Source: Laetiporus sulphureus 93-53 (lineage: Eukaryota > Basidiomycota > Agaricomycetes > Polyporales > Laetiporaceae). From it: a stretch of DNA of 64,000 nt. The position numbers and the translations under genes are program-made. Below, in pieces: positions 49,722-60,951 of the stretch. Position 1 is the stretch's first letter. Each line of letters begins with the position of its first letter. The stretch lies in the NCBI RefSeq assembly GCF_001632365.1, contig NW_024468523.1, forward strand, positions 219,944-283,943, in the 5' to 3' direction. Below the pieces are notes generated by a model. It ran no database searches and was not told the DNA's origin. It saw only the letters and a list, made by a program, of their open reading frames with translations.

Positions 49722-49856
49722 TTGGGATGGAGGATATTTCCTCGCCGTAGGCGGTGCATAGCCGGAGCTAAGATTTCTGCGGGTACGAATGAATTGACAA
49801 CCAGTGACCAATTGCCCACCGTTCTGATGCTTGCGTGGACATTAGTAACGTAAGTC

Positions 49857-50470
49857 AATGGCCTGGTCTGGCAGTTCGTGTTGGTTTTGCGGACGCTTGC
49901 CGCCATGAGGATGAAGTAAAGCCATATCGCTCGATGTTCCCAATCAGCACTAATTTTGACGAAGTCACTTCTGTCAGCCGGTGCAGTCAGTTGACCAATG
50001 AATGAGGCATACCTTGTGCAAAAACTACGTTTGACTCATCAGGCTAGTGTGGCTTATATTAGAAGTTGTTCAATTATAGGAATGAAGACGGCATGCCGGG
50101 AGTTCAATTTCAAAATTAAAGGAGATGTTGCTGCATTAGAAAGTAGAGTTGAGCGCGACCAACGGCCTCGTCTGGAAATGCGCGATGGTTTTGCAGATGT
50201 TTGTCGTCATGAGGAAGAAAGTAAAGCCATATCGCTCGATGTTCCCAATCAGCACTAATTTTGACGAAGTCACTTCTGTCAGCCGGTGCGGTCAGTTGAC
50301 CGATGAATGAGGCATACGTTGTGCATAACCTACATTTGAGTCATCAGAGTGTGGCTTATATTAGAGGTTTTTTAAGTATCGGAATGAAGAAGGCATGCCG
50401 GGAGTTCAATTTCAAAATGAAAGACTTACGAGGAGATGTTGCTGCCCTAGAAACTAGAGTTGAGCGCGAC
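49857..50470 (+). repeat. tandem direct duplication of about 305 bp
   Basis: Copy 1 (49857-50160) and copy 2 (50161-50470) lie head to tail. Shared landmarks include AAGCCATATCGCTCGATGTT, GACGAAGTCACTTCTGTCAG, GGCATGCCGGGAGTTCAATT and the closing GAGTTGAGCGCGAC. Copies differ by scattered substitutions and small indels, for example a 9-bp insertion near 50430 in copy 2. No protein domain is recognised in either copy. Confidence 0.9.
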
Positions 50471-50598
50471 TGTGATCCGTGATATCGGAGTCTGCTTTAT
50501 CTTTGGATGCTAGGAGTCATACGCTCTGCATGTCCCATTGCGCTCGTACTGACGGGACAGTGGGAGCTCAATATAGCACTTCCGGACAATTGCTGCAG

Positions 50599-50606
50599 AT
50601 ATAAAG
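50599..50606 (+). promoter_or_regulatory. TATA-like box of the small secreted protein gene
   Basis: ATATAAAG lies 49 bp upstream of the ATG at 50655, a usual distance for a short 5' UTR. Confidence 0.45.
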
Positions 50607-50654
50607 CCATAACCTGGCAAAGTTCATGTCAGCACACGACGGCTACACTCTACC

Positions 50655-50894
50655 ATGAAGTTCACCTCCACACTCTTCATATTCGCGCTGGTGTGTTTGC
50701 TGCAAGTATCCTCAGCCACACCGACCCCTGTCGTCGACGGTAAGCAATTGTTAACTACCGATGATACGCAAGTAATGACCGACTGTCCTCCTGTCGTGAA
50801 GTGGCTGCTCTGGCCCCTCGAGTCGAAGAGACCGGCGCAAGCTTCAGCGGCATCTATAGAGACGGTGCTGAAGAGGACGATGAGTAGTATTTAA
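50655..50894 (+). CDS. small secreted protein, unrecognised
   Basis: Single ORF of 79 aa with a strong signal peptide: MKFTSTLFIFALVCLLQ, cleavage likely after VSSA. The mature part is about 58 aa with one cysteine (TDCPPVVKWLLWP), a dibasic SKRP and a second dibasic LKRT near the C-terminus, which are possible Kex2 sites. It has no CaaX end, so it is not a mating pheromone precursor. ATG 50655, stop TAA 50892-50894. A GTAAGC at about 50741 could be a donor, but the frame stays open through it. Small secreted proteins of this size are common in Agaricomycetes; a role cannot be assigned. Confidence 0.6.
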   Translation: MKFTSTLFIFALVCLLQVSSATPTPVVDGKQLLTTDDTQVMTDCPPVVKWLLWPLESKRPAQASAASIETVLKRTMSSI

Positions 50895-52259
50895 AGGTAA
50901 ATGATATGCTGTTTCTGGCCTCATGTGGCTCTCAAAGCGACTTTGATAGCTTCTAAGTAACATTTCCCGGTTACGACATTCTCGCAGTTCCATCGCTGCG
51001 TGATGTACAGGTGAAACGTTGTATTGTTATCGGAAAGTTAGATATACCGTGCTCTTGGTTTTCATCTTGTATGAGCTCCTCTGAATGGCATACATCGACA
51101 TGAGCAGCAAATTCTGCCAAAGGTTACCTCGCACATTTGAAACCGCAGGACAGTTTAGAGATAATCAACTGGAAACCGACCCGAACCGTGACTGCAATTG
51201 GCTCAACGCCACGGTCAAAATTCTGTGAAACGCACATTTCAACATCGGGAGACTCGGAAGGTGCAACTTACTACTAAGTTACTACGATTTTTCGCCTCTC
51301 CGAGATGTTCCTGTAGAGTCTGCCGCTGCACTATTGTGGTGACACACTGTATTGAATCCAGCGAATTTGAACGCTCCAAACCATTGAGCGCAGAAACTGG
51401 CACGTATCTGTCCACGTCGTAACTGCAAAGCCTGAGGGGAAGCTCCAATTGAAGCTGCAGGGTCATATCCAGCCAAGCTGGGGATGCATTGAGTATAAGG
51501 AGCGACTGTCTTCCTGTTACGAAGGCTGATTAATGATTCATGAGCCTAACTCACGGCATCGCACGCGCGAAGTTAACGCGCGAAGTTATGGCACGACCGT
51601 CCGCGGCTGTAACATGTAACCCTGCACGTAACCCTACCCGATCACCGGACAACGATGATCGTGGCAATTTCTCGATCAGATTCTACTGTGACGCAGCACT
51701 GTACTCGGCCATCCTGACAGCTCTTCTGCGTTTTCTAAAAAATGTTCAAGCTCGGACTGCGCTGCAGTCACCAGGTCTGGACAAGATGTCTGGTGTAAGC
51801 GCATCAGCATACGTCGCACAAGATGTGAGCTCGAGTCCATCGATGATCGAACTTGCGGATGAGCTGTAGCTAATTATATAAGTCCAGCTAGAACGCTGAC
51901 GGCAGCCGCTGCGAGTCCTAGGCAACTTCGAAGCTGGATGTCATAGGAACATTGTCAGAGAATGTACTCACATGACTGTTTGCTTATGCTGTGGTGTGAA
52001 TCTGCACATTGCACCCGCGGTTCGCTCAATCCCCGTTTCTGCGCAGTCATTCTCTCCACGCTCATGACCGCCGCAAGAAATAGTATGCGTCACGAAGCAT
52101 TGTCCTGTGGTTTCGCAGAATGTTCCAGTCTTTTGTGAAGAAATCGATCAATATGGTCTGCGCTTGAACAGTCGGGACGAACATTTTGCGATGTCCGTCG
52201 ATGGGGTACTTAAAACAAATCGATGTGTGTGTCTCAGACAGCTGTAGGGCTCCTCAGAC
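50895..52259. other. intergenic, no gene seen
   Basis: 1.36 kb between the small secreted protein and the tannase-family gene. An ATG ORF at 51540-51869 (109 codons) has no domain or splice support. Contains the GCGCGAAGTTA short direct repeat near 51568-51588. Confidence 0.5.
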
Positions 52260-54619
52260 ATGCTCGTCTCACATCAATTCACGATCTGGATACGCTTGCT
52301 CGCTGCCCTTTATGTGGTAATCAACGCATTGCCCGGTCTGGCCTGGCAATCCGCCTGCTCGTCGTTTAGCCCAACTGACATCGACGGTGTCTCACTTGTT
52401 GCTACAACATACTATGCTGCAAACACCACGGTCAATGTCACAAACTTGTATTCGAGCATTGATGTCGACAACCTCCCTGGCTTCTGTCGCGTCCAAGTCA
52501 ATATTACTACGAACGCGACCGCTGGTTCGTCCTGCAACACCGAGGTATGGCTCCCGGATGAGTGGAATGGTCGATACTTGGCCGTAGGTAATGGAGGACT
52601 TGCTGGTGGAGGTGAGCAGCCATGGAACAAGCTTGAGATTGGTACATCGCTGACGGGATACAACAGCCGCTGTTGCAGATATGGGTACTATCGCCGTTGC
52701 TCAAGGCTGTGAGTTGCGACCTTCGGACCAGGAGTTGCTTCTGTGCTAAGAAGTATATGCAACGCAGATGCAAGCGTATCTACGGATACCGGACACAGTA
52801 GTTCTTGGATTGACGGGACGTGGGCAGGGCCGCATAACGACGTCAGTGGTATCTATTTGTATTCAGCTTGTCACTGAGGACGTTTTAGAATGCTATTGTC
52901 GACTTTGGCTGGCGGGCTCTACATCTTAGTGTCGCCGCTGGGAAGGAGATCGTGCAGCAGTACTATGGCAAAGCGCAAAGCTACTCGTACTATATGGGTT
53001 GCTCTACAGGTAACAATATCTCACAGCTATTTTAATCCCGCAGCTTTACAATTTTCACGATGTAAATCCAGGAGGACGGCAAGGGTACGTGTACAGAGCA
53101 CTGCGCGATCACCCACTCATAGTCTATTCATTACAGACTTAAAGAAGTGCAAATGTTCCCTGATGACTTTGATGGTGCCGTGAGTCTGCTCATTGTTTGA
53201 CAACGGTTCCCATTGACCACGGTAGCGTAAAGATTGTCGGGTCTCCGGCGAACTGGATGACTCATCTTGCCGATTGGAGTATCAAAATGTGCCTGGATAT
53301 GCTACCGGACAACTCCTCTCACTTCGTTGGACCTTCGCTCTGGATAGATGTCATTTATCCCGAGGTTCTGAGACAGTGCGATGCGATTGATGGGGTAAGC
53401 AGCTGCCCATGTATTGCTTCAGCCACTTGCTTAATGATGTAATTTGCACCTCATAGCTCGTCGACGGGATCATCAATGATCCCAGATACTGCCTGTAAGA
53501 CTCATTCTACTGTCCATGTGCGATTGTGTTGACCTGCTTTTCAGTTTCCGGCCAGAGACGCTCACATGCCATCCAGGGCAAAACACGTCTACTTGTCTGA
53601 CAATTCTACAGATTGAAGCGCTACACAAGATGTATGCAGATTACTACGAGACCAATCAGACCTGGATTTTCGGCCCCTACTATCCGGGTGGCGAGGTCGC
53701 ATATGCTGAAGGCGTTTATACCTCCGAACCGCTCCAGCTAAACGTAGACTGGTTCCAGTACTTCGTCGTCAAGTAAGGCTTTTCTTTTTCTGCCGGGTAC
53801 GCGGACATATTCAACGTTTTTTTGTATCAGTGACACCGAGTGGACTATCAACGACTACGACGTATCAAATGTAGAGTTGGCAGATGAAATCGACCCTGGT
53901 CAGGCAAATGTAAGCGGTGCATCTTTGAATATGAATACAAGCTCTAATTAAATCAACAATTAAATCAACAAGGCAATCAATCCCAATCTCACTGCTTTCG
54001 CAGGGTCGGGGCACAACGGGAAAGTAATACATTACGTCGGCTGGGCGGACCAGTTGATCAGTCCTGGAAACTCGCTTCATTACTACGAGACGGTACACGC
54101 CTTCACACAAGCGTACACTGAGATGGATATCGACGATTACTACCGCCTATTCACTATTCCCGGGATGAACCATTGGTGAGTCTGCGTCGTTGCTCGCTAC
54201 ACGCTGTTCATATAGCTTCAATTGGTGTTAGTGACGTGAGGACCTTTTCAATAAAACTAGATTCCTGCATGACTTAGTAACTGCTTATACGCAGGGCGGA
54301 TATGGCGCGAACGCGTTCGGAGCTGTGTCGCAGGCTGCAGGCGGGATGCCACCTCTTTCCAACAACCCTGAGTATAACATCCTCTCGGCGCTGGTGCAAT
54401 GGGTAGAAGAAGACGTGGCACCTTCGTCTCTCTCGGCTGTATACTATAACGATAACAATGTCGAGAACGGAATAGGGTTCATACGTCCACTTTGCCAAGT
54501 ACGTGATCTGTTCGTTCATTCCGTGTAATCATCGTCTGATTGTCTGACCATAGTACCCCCTGAGCCTACGATACATTGGCGGTGATCCGACGACTCCAGA
54601 GGCATTCGCATGTGTCTAA
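52260..54619 (+). CDS. tannase/feruloyl esterase family secreted hydrolase
   Basis: Secreted serine esterase acting on phenolic esters (tannins or feruloylated polysaccharides). Signal peptide: RLLAALYVVINALPGLA after MLVSHQFTIWI. The CS-D-HC triad of the family is visible: MGCSTGGRQGL (nucleophile Ser with preceding Cys), YVGWADQLISPG (Asp) and PGMNHC (His-Cys). Other blocks: WNGRYLAVGNGGLAGG, GTIAVAQGYASVSTDTGH and DGAIVGSPANWMTHL. Many Asn-X-Ser/Thr sites suggest heavy glycosylation. About ten introns; the HC codons are completed by an apparent 4-nt exon (54232-54235). ATG 52260, stop TAA 54617-54619. Whether it is a tannase or a feruloyl esterase cannot be settled from sequence. Confidence 0.92.
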
Positions 54620-55818
54620 GTATGTACATCTCAGAGATGTCGTCCAAAAATTCGGTATCGATGAGGACATGGGAAGTAATTGTTCATTATCTAGCACGAT
54701 TTGAATGAAGGGACTTGCACTGCCACGATGGACGGAGCAGATCTTTTCAGAAATGCAGCTACCTCTTCAATTGATAAGTGTTAAACGTTCGCATCGGTCA
54801 ACAGTCGGCGTTTTATAGAAGGCGTGCAAGGGTTCACCAGTGCGATCGGTACTATACAGCATATGAGGAGCGGCCTGACCCCAGAATCGACCTCATAGAC
54901 TTGTAGCTTGAAGCCTTGCGTGCTAGCCGGTTTTCAGCGTAGCAAAAGCCCTAGCAGTCATGGAGGGAAAGGTATTGTATACATCAGATGAATGACCCAT
55001 ATTACGGCACGGGTACTAGCGTCTGGTTCACAGTGTCCTCGTTATAGGCCCCAGCTCTTCAGCAGAGAGATTGGCAGCACTTCGTCTCTGAGGCGATGAA
55101 ATGTCCTGCAAGCCGTCGCTCAGCACACGCCACCGACTGTTGCAAAGTTACCAGTAGCAACCTCGCGGTAGTCTATGCGGTGGTCTATGTGGAGATCAGG
55201 CAAGTGCAGGACCTTCAGAAGTCCGCCGGCCACTTGTCTGCGATGCAGAAGTGAATTAAAATTAAGTTTTGCCAATCAGCCCGTAGGATTTAGCGCGCCC
55301 GTAGGCGGAATGGGGACAAGCTGGCAACATTCCATCTACGCCGACCCCCTATCATTGACGATAAGTAAGCGTTGATTATTGAATGGACACACAAGTGACG
55401 ACGAACTAGTGTTATATTTTCCTGAATTTGTTGCTCCGGCTCCTCGACAGGCCTGCGCAGATTGTGGAGTGAACAGAAGCAAATATTGATGATGGAGTCA
55501 AGCGCAGGAGATCGATGAGGATAATTGTCACGCGCTCCTTCTGACCTTATCTCACTCTCAAGAACAACAATGGCTGCTGTCAAGTGATGCATCCTGGTTG
55601 TGGAATCTTTGAGATTCTATCCGACTGTGTGAATTTCAGAATGGGAAGGACTCCGGGCTAGTAGATGGGGTTGCTGCTCATGCCTGCACCGACAAACAAT
55701 AATGAATGTTTTCCTCTACAAAAGCTGATATGCGAGCCTAAGAATTGTTCAACATCGCGGAATAGGTGGAGTGGTTGCAAATTACCTGTGTTACGGTCGC
55801 GGCCGTGCGGTCTCCCAG
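54620..55818. other. intergenic, possible upstream exon of the next gene
   Basis: 1.2 kb with only short ORFs. The kinase-like gene that follows lacks an N-lobe start, so an unrecognised 5' exon may lie in the last few hundred bases. Confidence 0.45.
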
Positions 55819-56571
55819 ATGTCTTCACATCGTCTACTGATGCAATCGCCTTGCGCTGAAGCTCCTATAGTGAACGTTGATCTTCTTGAGGCGCGCGTCA
55901 TGGACTTCGTTTCAAGCCACACGTCTGTTCCTATACCTGCCATACGCGACGCCTGGTCCGATGCGACTGGCACGTATTATATTCTCATGCAGCGGGTCCA
56001 TGGCCGGGTTCTTGAGGATGTCCTTCCCAGCTTGACGGATTCCCAGCGAAATATGCTAGCTCGTGAGCTCGGGAAGTATCTGCAGGAAATCCGTTCCCTC
56101 CCCAGTCCACATTCCGGGGCAGTGTGCTCGCTGCTCGGAGGCGCCTTTCGCGACGACCGCCTAGACGTTGAGGATATCGGGCCGTTCGCGGACATCAGAG
56201 AGTATCACGATTGGCGCATCTCCATGGTGCGTGAGCTAGGAGTCTCCGCTGCTCACCAGCCTACAATCGATCGTGTGGACAACATTCGGACGCGACTCCG
56301 CGACGACTTTCGTATCGTTTTCACCCACTCCGACCTCCATCCCGAGAATGTGCTGGTTGATATCAGCAACGATGGAGAGGCTCATGTCGCCGCTATCATC
56401 GATTGGGAGATGGCGGGATGGCGACCCGAGTATTGGGAGTACGTCAAATGCCTTAATTGCATGGGCCAAAATGCTGGTTGGGTGAAATTTGTGCAAGAAG
56501 TGCTTCAGCCATATGAAGAGGAGAAGACGTTGGATGATGAATTACAGCGAATGGCGGGAGAGCCGTATTGA
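55819..56571 (+). CDS. aminoglycoside phosphotransferase-fold kinase, N-terminus incomplete
   Basis: Protein-kinase-like phosphotransferase of the APH family, expanded in Agaricomycetes. The C-lobe is intact: catalytic loop FTHSDLHPENVLVD and metal-binding AAIIDWEMAGWRPEYWE. The hinge region reads YYILMQRVHGRVLEDVLPSL. The N-lobe is short: no glycine-rich loop or clear Lys precedes VMDFVSSHTSVPIPAI. The first in-frame ATG is 55819, though the frame is open from about 55771 (YGRGRAVSQ). Either an upstream exon was missed or the gene is 5'-truncated. Stop TGA 56569-56571. The substrate is unknown; the family in fungi rarely modifies antibiotics. Confidence 0.78.
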   Translation: MSSHRLLMQSPCAEAPIVNVDLLEARVMDFVSSHTSVPIPAIRDAWSDATGTYYILMQRVHGRVLEDVLPSLTDSQRNMLARELGKYLQEIRSLPSPHSGAVCSLLGGAFRDDRLDVEDIGPFADIREYHDWRISMVRELGVSAAHQPTIDRVDNIRTRLRDDFRIVFTHSDLHPENVLVDISNDGEAHVAAIIDWEMAGWRPEYWEYVKCLNCMGQNAGWVKFVQEVLQPYEEEKTLDDELQRMAGEPY

Positions 56572-57109
56572 TGCGGACACTATCAAGCTCTAAGGTCTCG
56601 AGTCCCGTACCTCTAACTTAGATGCGGATCCCATTTGTTTTGTCCGGCTTTCCATCTATCTCCTAGCCATATGCTCGCTGGCCCTGTAGTGTCGCTATCT
56701 CTTCACAAATGCGAACTTTCGTCACCCACTGTACTTCCCACTCACACTTTATATCTTGCACGTCGCGACAAAGTTGTTGCCTTGTCTTGCCTCCTAACAC
56801 TGCTTCCTTGAAGTGGGGACATCTCATATGCCGTTGCCTGCGACACACGTCCATGGATGCAACCGATTCAACGCGCTTCGGCAGAATAGATGCTATCTCA
56901 GCTGCCATTGGATCCACTCTGCTCTGTTGAATTCAATTTTGGGACATTTTTCACGAGATCAGTCTGAGGATCATTGCCGACAAGCATCGCACTTCATGCG
57001 ATGATAACTGAACTGAGACCATCAAGTTCGTATACGCAGTGTTCAAATACTATGCTACATGCTGATATTTGGAGACATTTCCGCATGGGGACTCATATAG
57101 CTGTGTATC
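56572..57109. other. convergent intergenic region, no gene seen
   Basis: 538 bp between the APH-fold gene (+) and the hydrolase gene (-). Short ORFs only. Confidence 0.55.
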
Positions 57110-58159
57110 TCAAGAATCCTTCTGCTGACCTGTAGTAACGGACCAGATCCACGTAACGAGATCCTCCCCCCATTCTTCACCGCTGCCCGAACTCAGGGCG
57201 AGAATGGGACTGAGATGATCGTGTCCGTCTAGCGTGACAGTCTCGACAATCCCGCCCTTCCGCGTGTACAGTTCGGCGAAGTTTCGGCTGGCGCTTGATA
57301 TGGCGCGGGGCTCACTGCCAGCCAGCGCAACGCGTAGTGGAGGAATCAGCCCGATATGCTGCGCTTCGGCGCCTCGTAGCAAGCCTAGCGGCTGGTTTTT
57401 CGCAATCTTCTGAGTAGAGCCATAGTATGCTTGCGCAACTTTCCACAGCTCTGCCATCTTGCCATTCTGGATTTCAAATGGCACTCCGAGCAGCATCACG
57501 CCTCGAATCGATTCAGAAAGAGGAGGCGTGAACATGGACTCGGTCAAGAGCATGGTCGCTGCGTGTATGCCGCCAGCTGAATGCGCGAGGACAAACATGC
57601 GGGATGTGTCGGCCTGCCCGCACAAATGTTCGTGAACCCACAGCAAGGCGTCGTGAACGTCTTGCGACCCTTCCGAATATACCGCGTCAGGAACGAGGCG
57701 GTAATCCGGAATGACAGTCACGATCCCTCTTGAGGAGAAATAGGCCCCAACATTGGCATACGCAAGGTGCAGAGGCGGCAAACTGCGCGAACCGTGGATG
57801 AAGCTGCCACCGTAAAAGAAGACTAGGATCGGGGGTTTAATCAAGGATGCCGATGAGGCTGCGATATTGTTCGGAAGCGGAGGCATGTACACATCCAACT
57901 GTGGAGGTGTCTCAGCGCAAAATGACAATCACCAATATCGAGCATACCTGATGAGCGGGAGTCGCCCCGTAAGTGTGCGTAGTGCGCTCGATGCTCTCAA
58001 TCATCGCTCGGTTTGCCTCGAGCAGGGGAAGACCTGGAGAAGTGTTAATCAAGATATAAATTTTGTCCATCCTGTTCCAACTTCATGAAGGTATGTACCG
58101 GGATCAAGTATTGCCTCAGTCTGTGGCGTCGAGCTGATGCGCTTCTCAGTCGCGGGCAT
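57110..58159 (-). CDS. alpha/beta hydrolase (HSL/arylacetamide deacetylase-like esterase)
   Basis: Serine esterase of the alpha/beta hydrolase fold. Oxyanion-hole block ILVFFYGGSFIHGSR (a variant of HGGG), nucleophile elbow VLAHSAGGIHAA, and catalytic His in LDGHDHLSPI. The fold's DYR motif is seen in VIPDYRLVPDA. Proposed exons: MPATEKRISSTPQTEAI from ATG 58159, then GLPLLEANRAMIESIER...TPAHQ, then LDVYMPPLP to the stop at 57112-57110. The first exon and its junction are tentative. There is no signal peptide, so an intracellular esterase is inferred. The substrate is unknown. Confidence 0.82.
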
Positions 58160-58980
58160 GGCCACAAATCTGTCCACAGCCGGAAGTGCATGGAGATCAG
58201 TATCAGGCTGAGGGCACAGAACTATGTAAATAACGTACGGCTGGAAGAGGTGATCGATTAAATCTGGATGGTTGGGGAAGCAGCACTGAATGCGATTAAT
58301 ATTACTGAAAAGTCTGATCGAACAACTTCAGGTGGTATCCTCACAGTTCAGAATGTTCAAATGCTAGTCTCGACAGAGATGACACTGAAGCAGGGACGCC
58401 ACAGTTGCAACCAAGACTCTGGTATGCATTCTACCGGCGGAACTGTCATCGCGGCGTAAAGCAAATGCTCGTACTAGCGCACGTCTTGTATACAACTGTT
58501 TGCTCAGCAGCCTGTGCCTTTCGGTAAGGGACCTAACACGACCTCACATTACGGAGGTGGACGTGATCGACTGTCAACAACCATTAATGCTTGGCAAAAT
58601 GAACAATTAGCGGCGCTGCACTGGACGGCGCAGGTATTTCCCGCGCTCCCAGGCCATATTTCCGTGTACGCCTTCAATCGCCTTCTACTTCAAAGTTTTG
58701 AGCCTCAGATTGTTTGAGCTTCTGCAGCTATGGATTGCAACACGCTGAGGCCTAGAGCTTCTTCGTCCCGTCATCCAGTGATTCCGAAACAAGTGAGCAT
58801 TCACCGACATGATGCCTAGCAGATCGTTTCAATGGCTGAGAGTCTGACATACATGGTGCTTTTAGTGGTATAGAAGCTCAATGCAAGATGATTATCGCTC
58901 AGAAGCGCAGAACACGGAAGTTGTCTTTGGACCCTTGTCCTCAGGGTTCGATACTTGCATTGCGTGCAACAGTGATGGCA
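58160..58980. other. intergenic, no gene seen
   Basis: 820 bp with only short ORFs and no recognised domain, leading into the mobile-element-rich right end of the window. Confidence 0.5.
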
Positions 58981-58990
58981 TACTTTATTC

Positions 58991-59535
58991 TAAGGCTCCA
59001 ACATTTCTATCTATTTACTATGTTACATAGTTTTAACTGTTTACTATATCTGTTTATTTACAGTTGGGCCTGTACATAGTAAATAGATGTATATATATAG
59101 TATAAATAGTTTTATGATGATATAGGGCTATTGAGTGCACAATTGCTAGATTTGACAGCACAACAGTGAGCCAATTGAAAGTCATAGTGTTTAACAGCAG
59201 TCACCACTAACAATTTATCAACATACAGGCTCATGAACATGAGTTTCTTGTCATTTCTTGTATGACATAAGATTTTCTGGTCATTTCTGGTGCAAGTGTT
59301 GACATTGAATGCTTGTTTTCTGCTCACTGTCATGTGCTTGCTGATGCAAACAGGTCCTTAAAGGCCTCAACAATCACAGAGGCTGCTCACAGTTGAGTAA
59401 AACTCCATCAAAAGATGGGACCAAAAAAACTATGTAAACTTTATATAAACTGTTTATATGACATATAGATAACTGTTTACTATATACTATTTATTTACAC
59501 CTCAGGAGTGTAAATAGTATAAATAGTTGGAGCCT
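58991..59535. mobile_element. 545-bp TIR (MITE-like) element with perfect 10-bp target duplication
   Basis: Starts TAAGGCTCCAAC and ends GTTGGAGCCT. Imperfect terminal inverted repeats extend about 27 bp (AGGCTCCAAC then A/T-rich CTATTTAC). It is flanked on both sides by TACTTTATTC (58981-58990 and 59536-59545). The subterminal zones are A/T-rich and carry many short CTATTTAC, ACTGTTTAC and TATAAACTG repeats in both orientations. No coding capacity. A 9-10-bp duplication fits Mutator-like elements best, though the subterminal repeats also recall hAT elements (8 bp). Confidence 0.92.
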
Positions 59536-59545
59536 TACTTTATTC

Positions 59546-59995
59546 ATTCTTTTTGCTTCCGCTGTTGTCGAGTAACTGACGTTGATTGTGAAAGACCAAA
59601 ATGGTTGTTCTGTGCAATGGTCTACAGTCGTTTGTGGCTTCCATCTCTCCAATGAAACCCCGCAAGAAGCATGAGGTGGTAGAATAAGGTATCACGCGAG
59701 TATCGAAGACCGATTACAGCGCTCGAAGGCTTCGTGATTCCACGTGGATTTTGTAGTGCATTGTTCCATGTCAGGCCTCTCTTTTGTTGTGCCCAGCCTA
59801 ATTGCACTGAATCTTGTTCCAGGTGCGCGGATGGCTCACTTTCTTTCAATACATTAGTACAAACTGCTGTGATCTCGTGAGCTCTCCGATGCGCCGGAAT
59901 GATCAGTGTATCAATATTGCCAACCTGAAATGCATATTGTTCTTCTAAAACGGGGACTTCAATTATGGCCAGAAGGGAATTCCGCAGGTTTTGAG
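59546..59995. other. spacer between two small mobile elements
   Basis: 450 bp between the TIR element and the miniature LTR element. No gene recognised. Confidence 0.5.
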
Positions 59996-60000
59996 GTTAT

Positions 60001-60206
60001 TGTTGGGATCTGGGCGCAGAGCACAGATGTGAGAGGCCCCGGTGCGACCTGCGCCACCGACGTGGGAGAGTAGTAGCATGCGTGTATATAATAGAGCGCA
60101 GCTACAATGGGACGGGCCATTGGTTTGGCCCCGTGGAGCCATCTTCTAGAGAGTGGATGACTCCCGAATTCCTGGCTGCACAGTGGGCTGGCCGGGAAAC
60201 TCAACA
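60001..60206 (+). repeat. 5' LTR of the miniature element
   Basis: 206 bp, TG...CA ends, with an internal TATA-like TGTATATAATAGAG at about 60083-60096. By hand alignment it differs from the 3' LTR at 23 positions with no indels, 22 of them transitions. Confidence 0.92.
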
Positions 60207-60951
60207 CAAACTGATGACCATTGACCAAGGGGCACTCACCACAATCGATGTGAAACCACCAACTACGAGGCTCCTGCTGGGGGACCAGGATCCTGGCTGG
60301 TGAGTGATCCAGTTGACAGGTCAAGGGCTGGGAGCTGGGGCAGGTCATCGAGGTGTGAAGGCTGCAGGGCAGCTGAGGGACAGGTGCGACCAGGCAGAGG
60401 TGGGATCAGGAGGTTGAGGGCAGGAGGGTGAGGGTCAGAGCGTTGACCGCGGGGCGTCACTGCGGTGATACAAGACACCAGGCGCAGGGGGCGGGCACTG
60501 CGTGAGGTGGGCCTACCAGCGAGGCGAGGGTGGAGCAGGGCGTCAAAGGGCAGGCCGAGCAGATGCCGAGCGAGACAGGCTGGCAGTCCGATGAAGCGGC
60601 ACAGCCACAGCACGTGGAGCGCCGAAGAAAAGCCGAGTGAGGCGCTTGCACGGAGCACGCATGGAACGGAGATCGAGACCCGAATCCAAGGGGCGTCAGG
60701 ACTGGCGTGCAGACCGAGCGAGCGATGAGCGCATGGGGGCACTATAGGAAGTCACCGAAAATGAGCACGTACGGGATGCATATGGTACGGAGACTGGGAC
60801 CCAAGATCAGGGGGCGCCGGGACTGGCGTACGGACCGAGGCGGGCAGGGAAGCACATGGAACAGAGACCGGCATCCCTGGGGACAGGGAGTGCGGTACAG
60901 GCATGTGGCTCACAATGGGATTGACGCAGCAGTGGCTAGGTCGAGGGGGCG

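Noticed and set aside
50655..50894. Small secreted ORF as a basidiomycete mating pheromone precursor
   Set aside because: It has a classical signal peptide and lacks a C-terminal CaaX motif, the opposite of basidiomycete pheromones; no STE3-like receptor is nearby.
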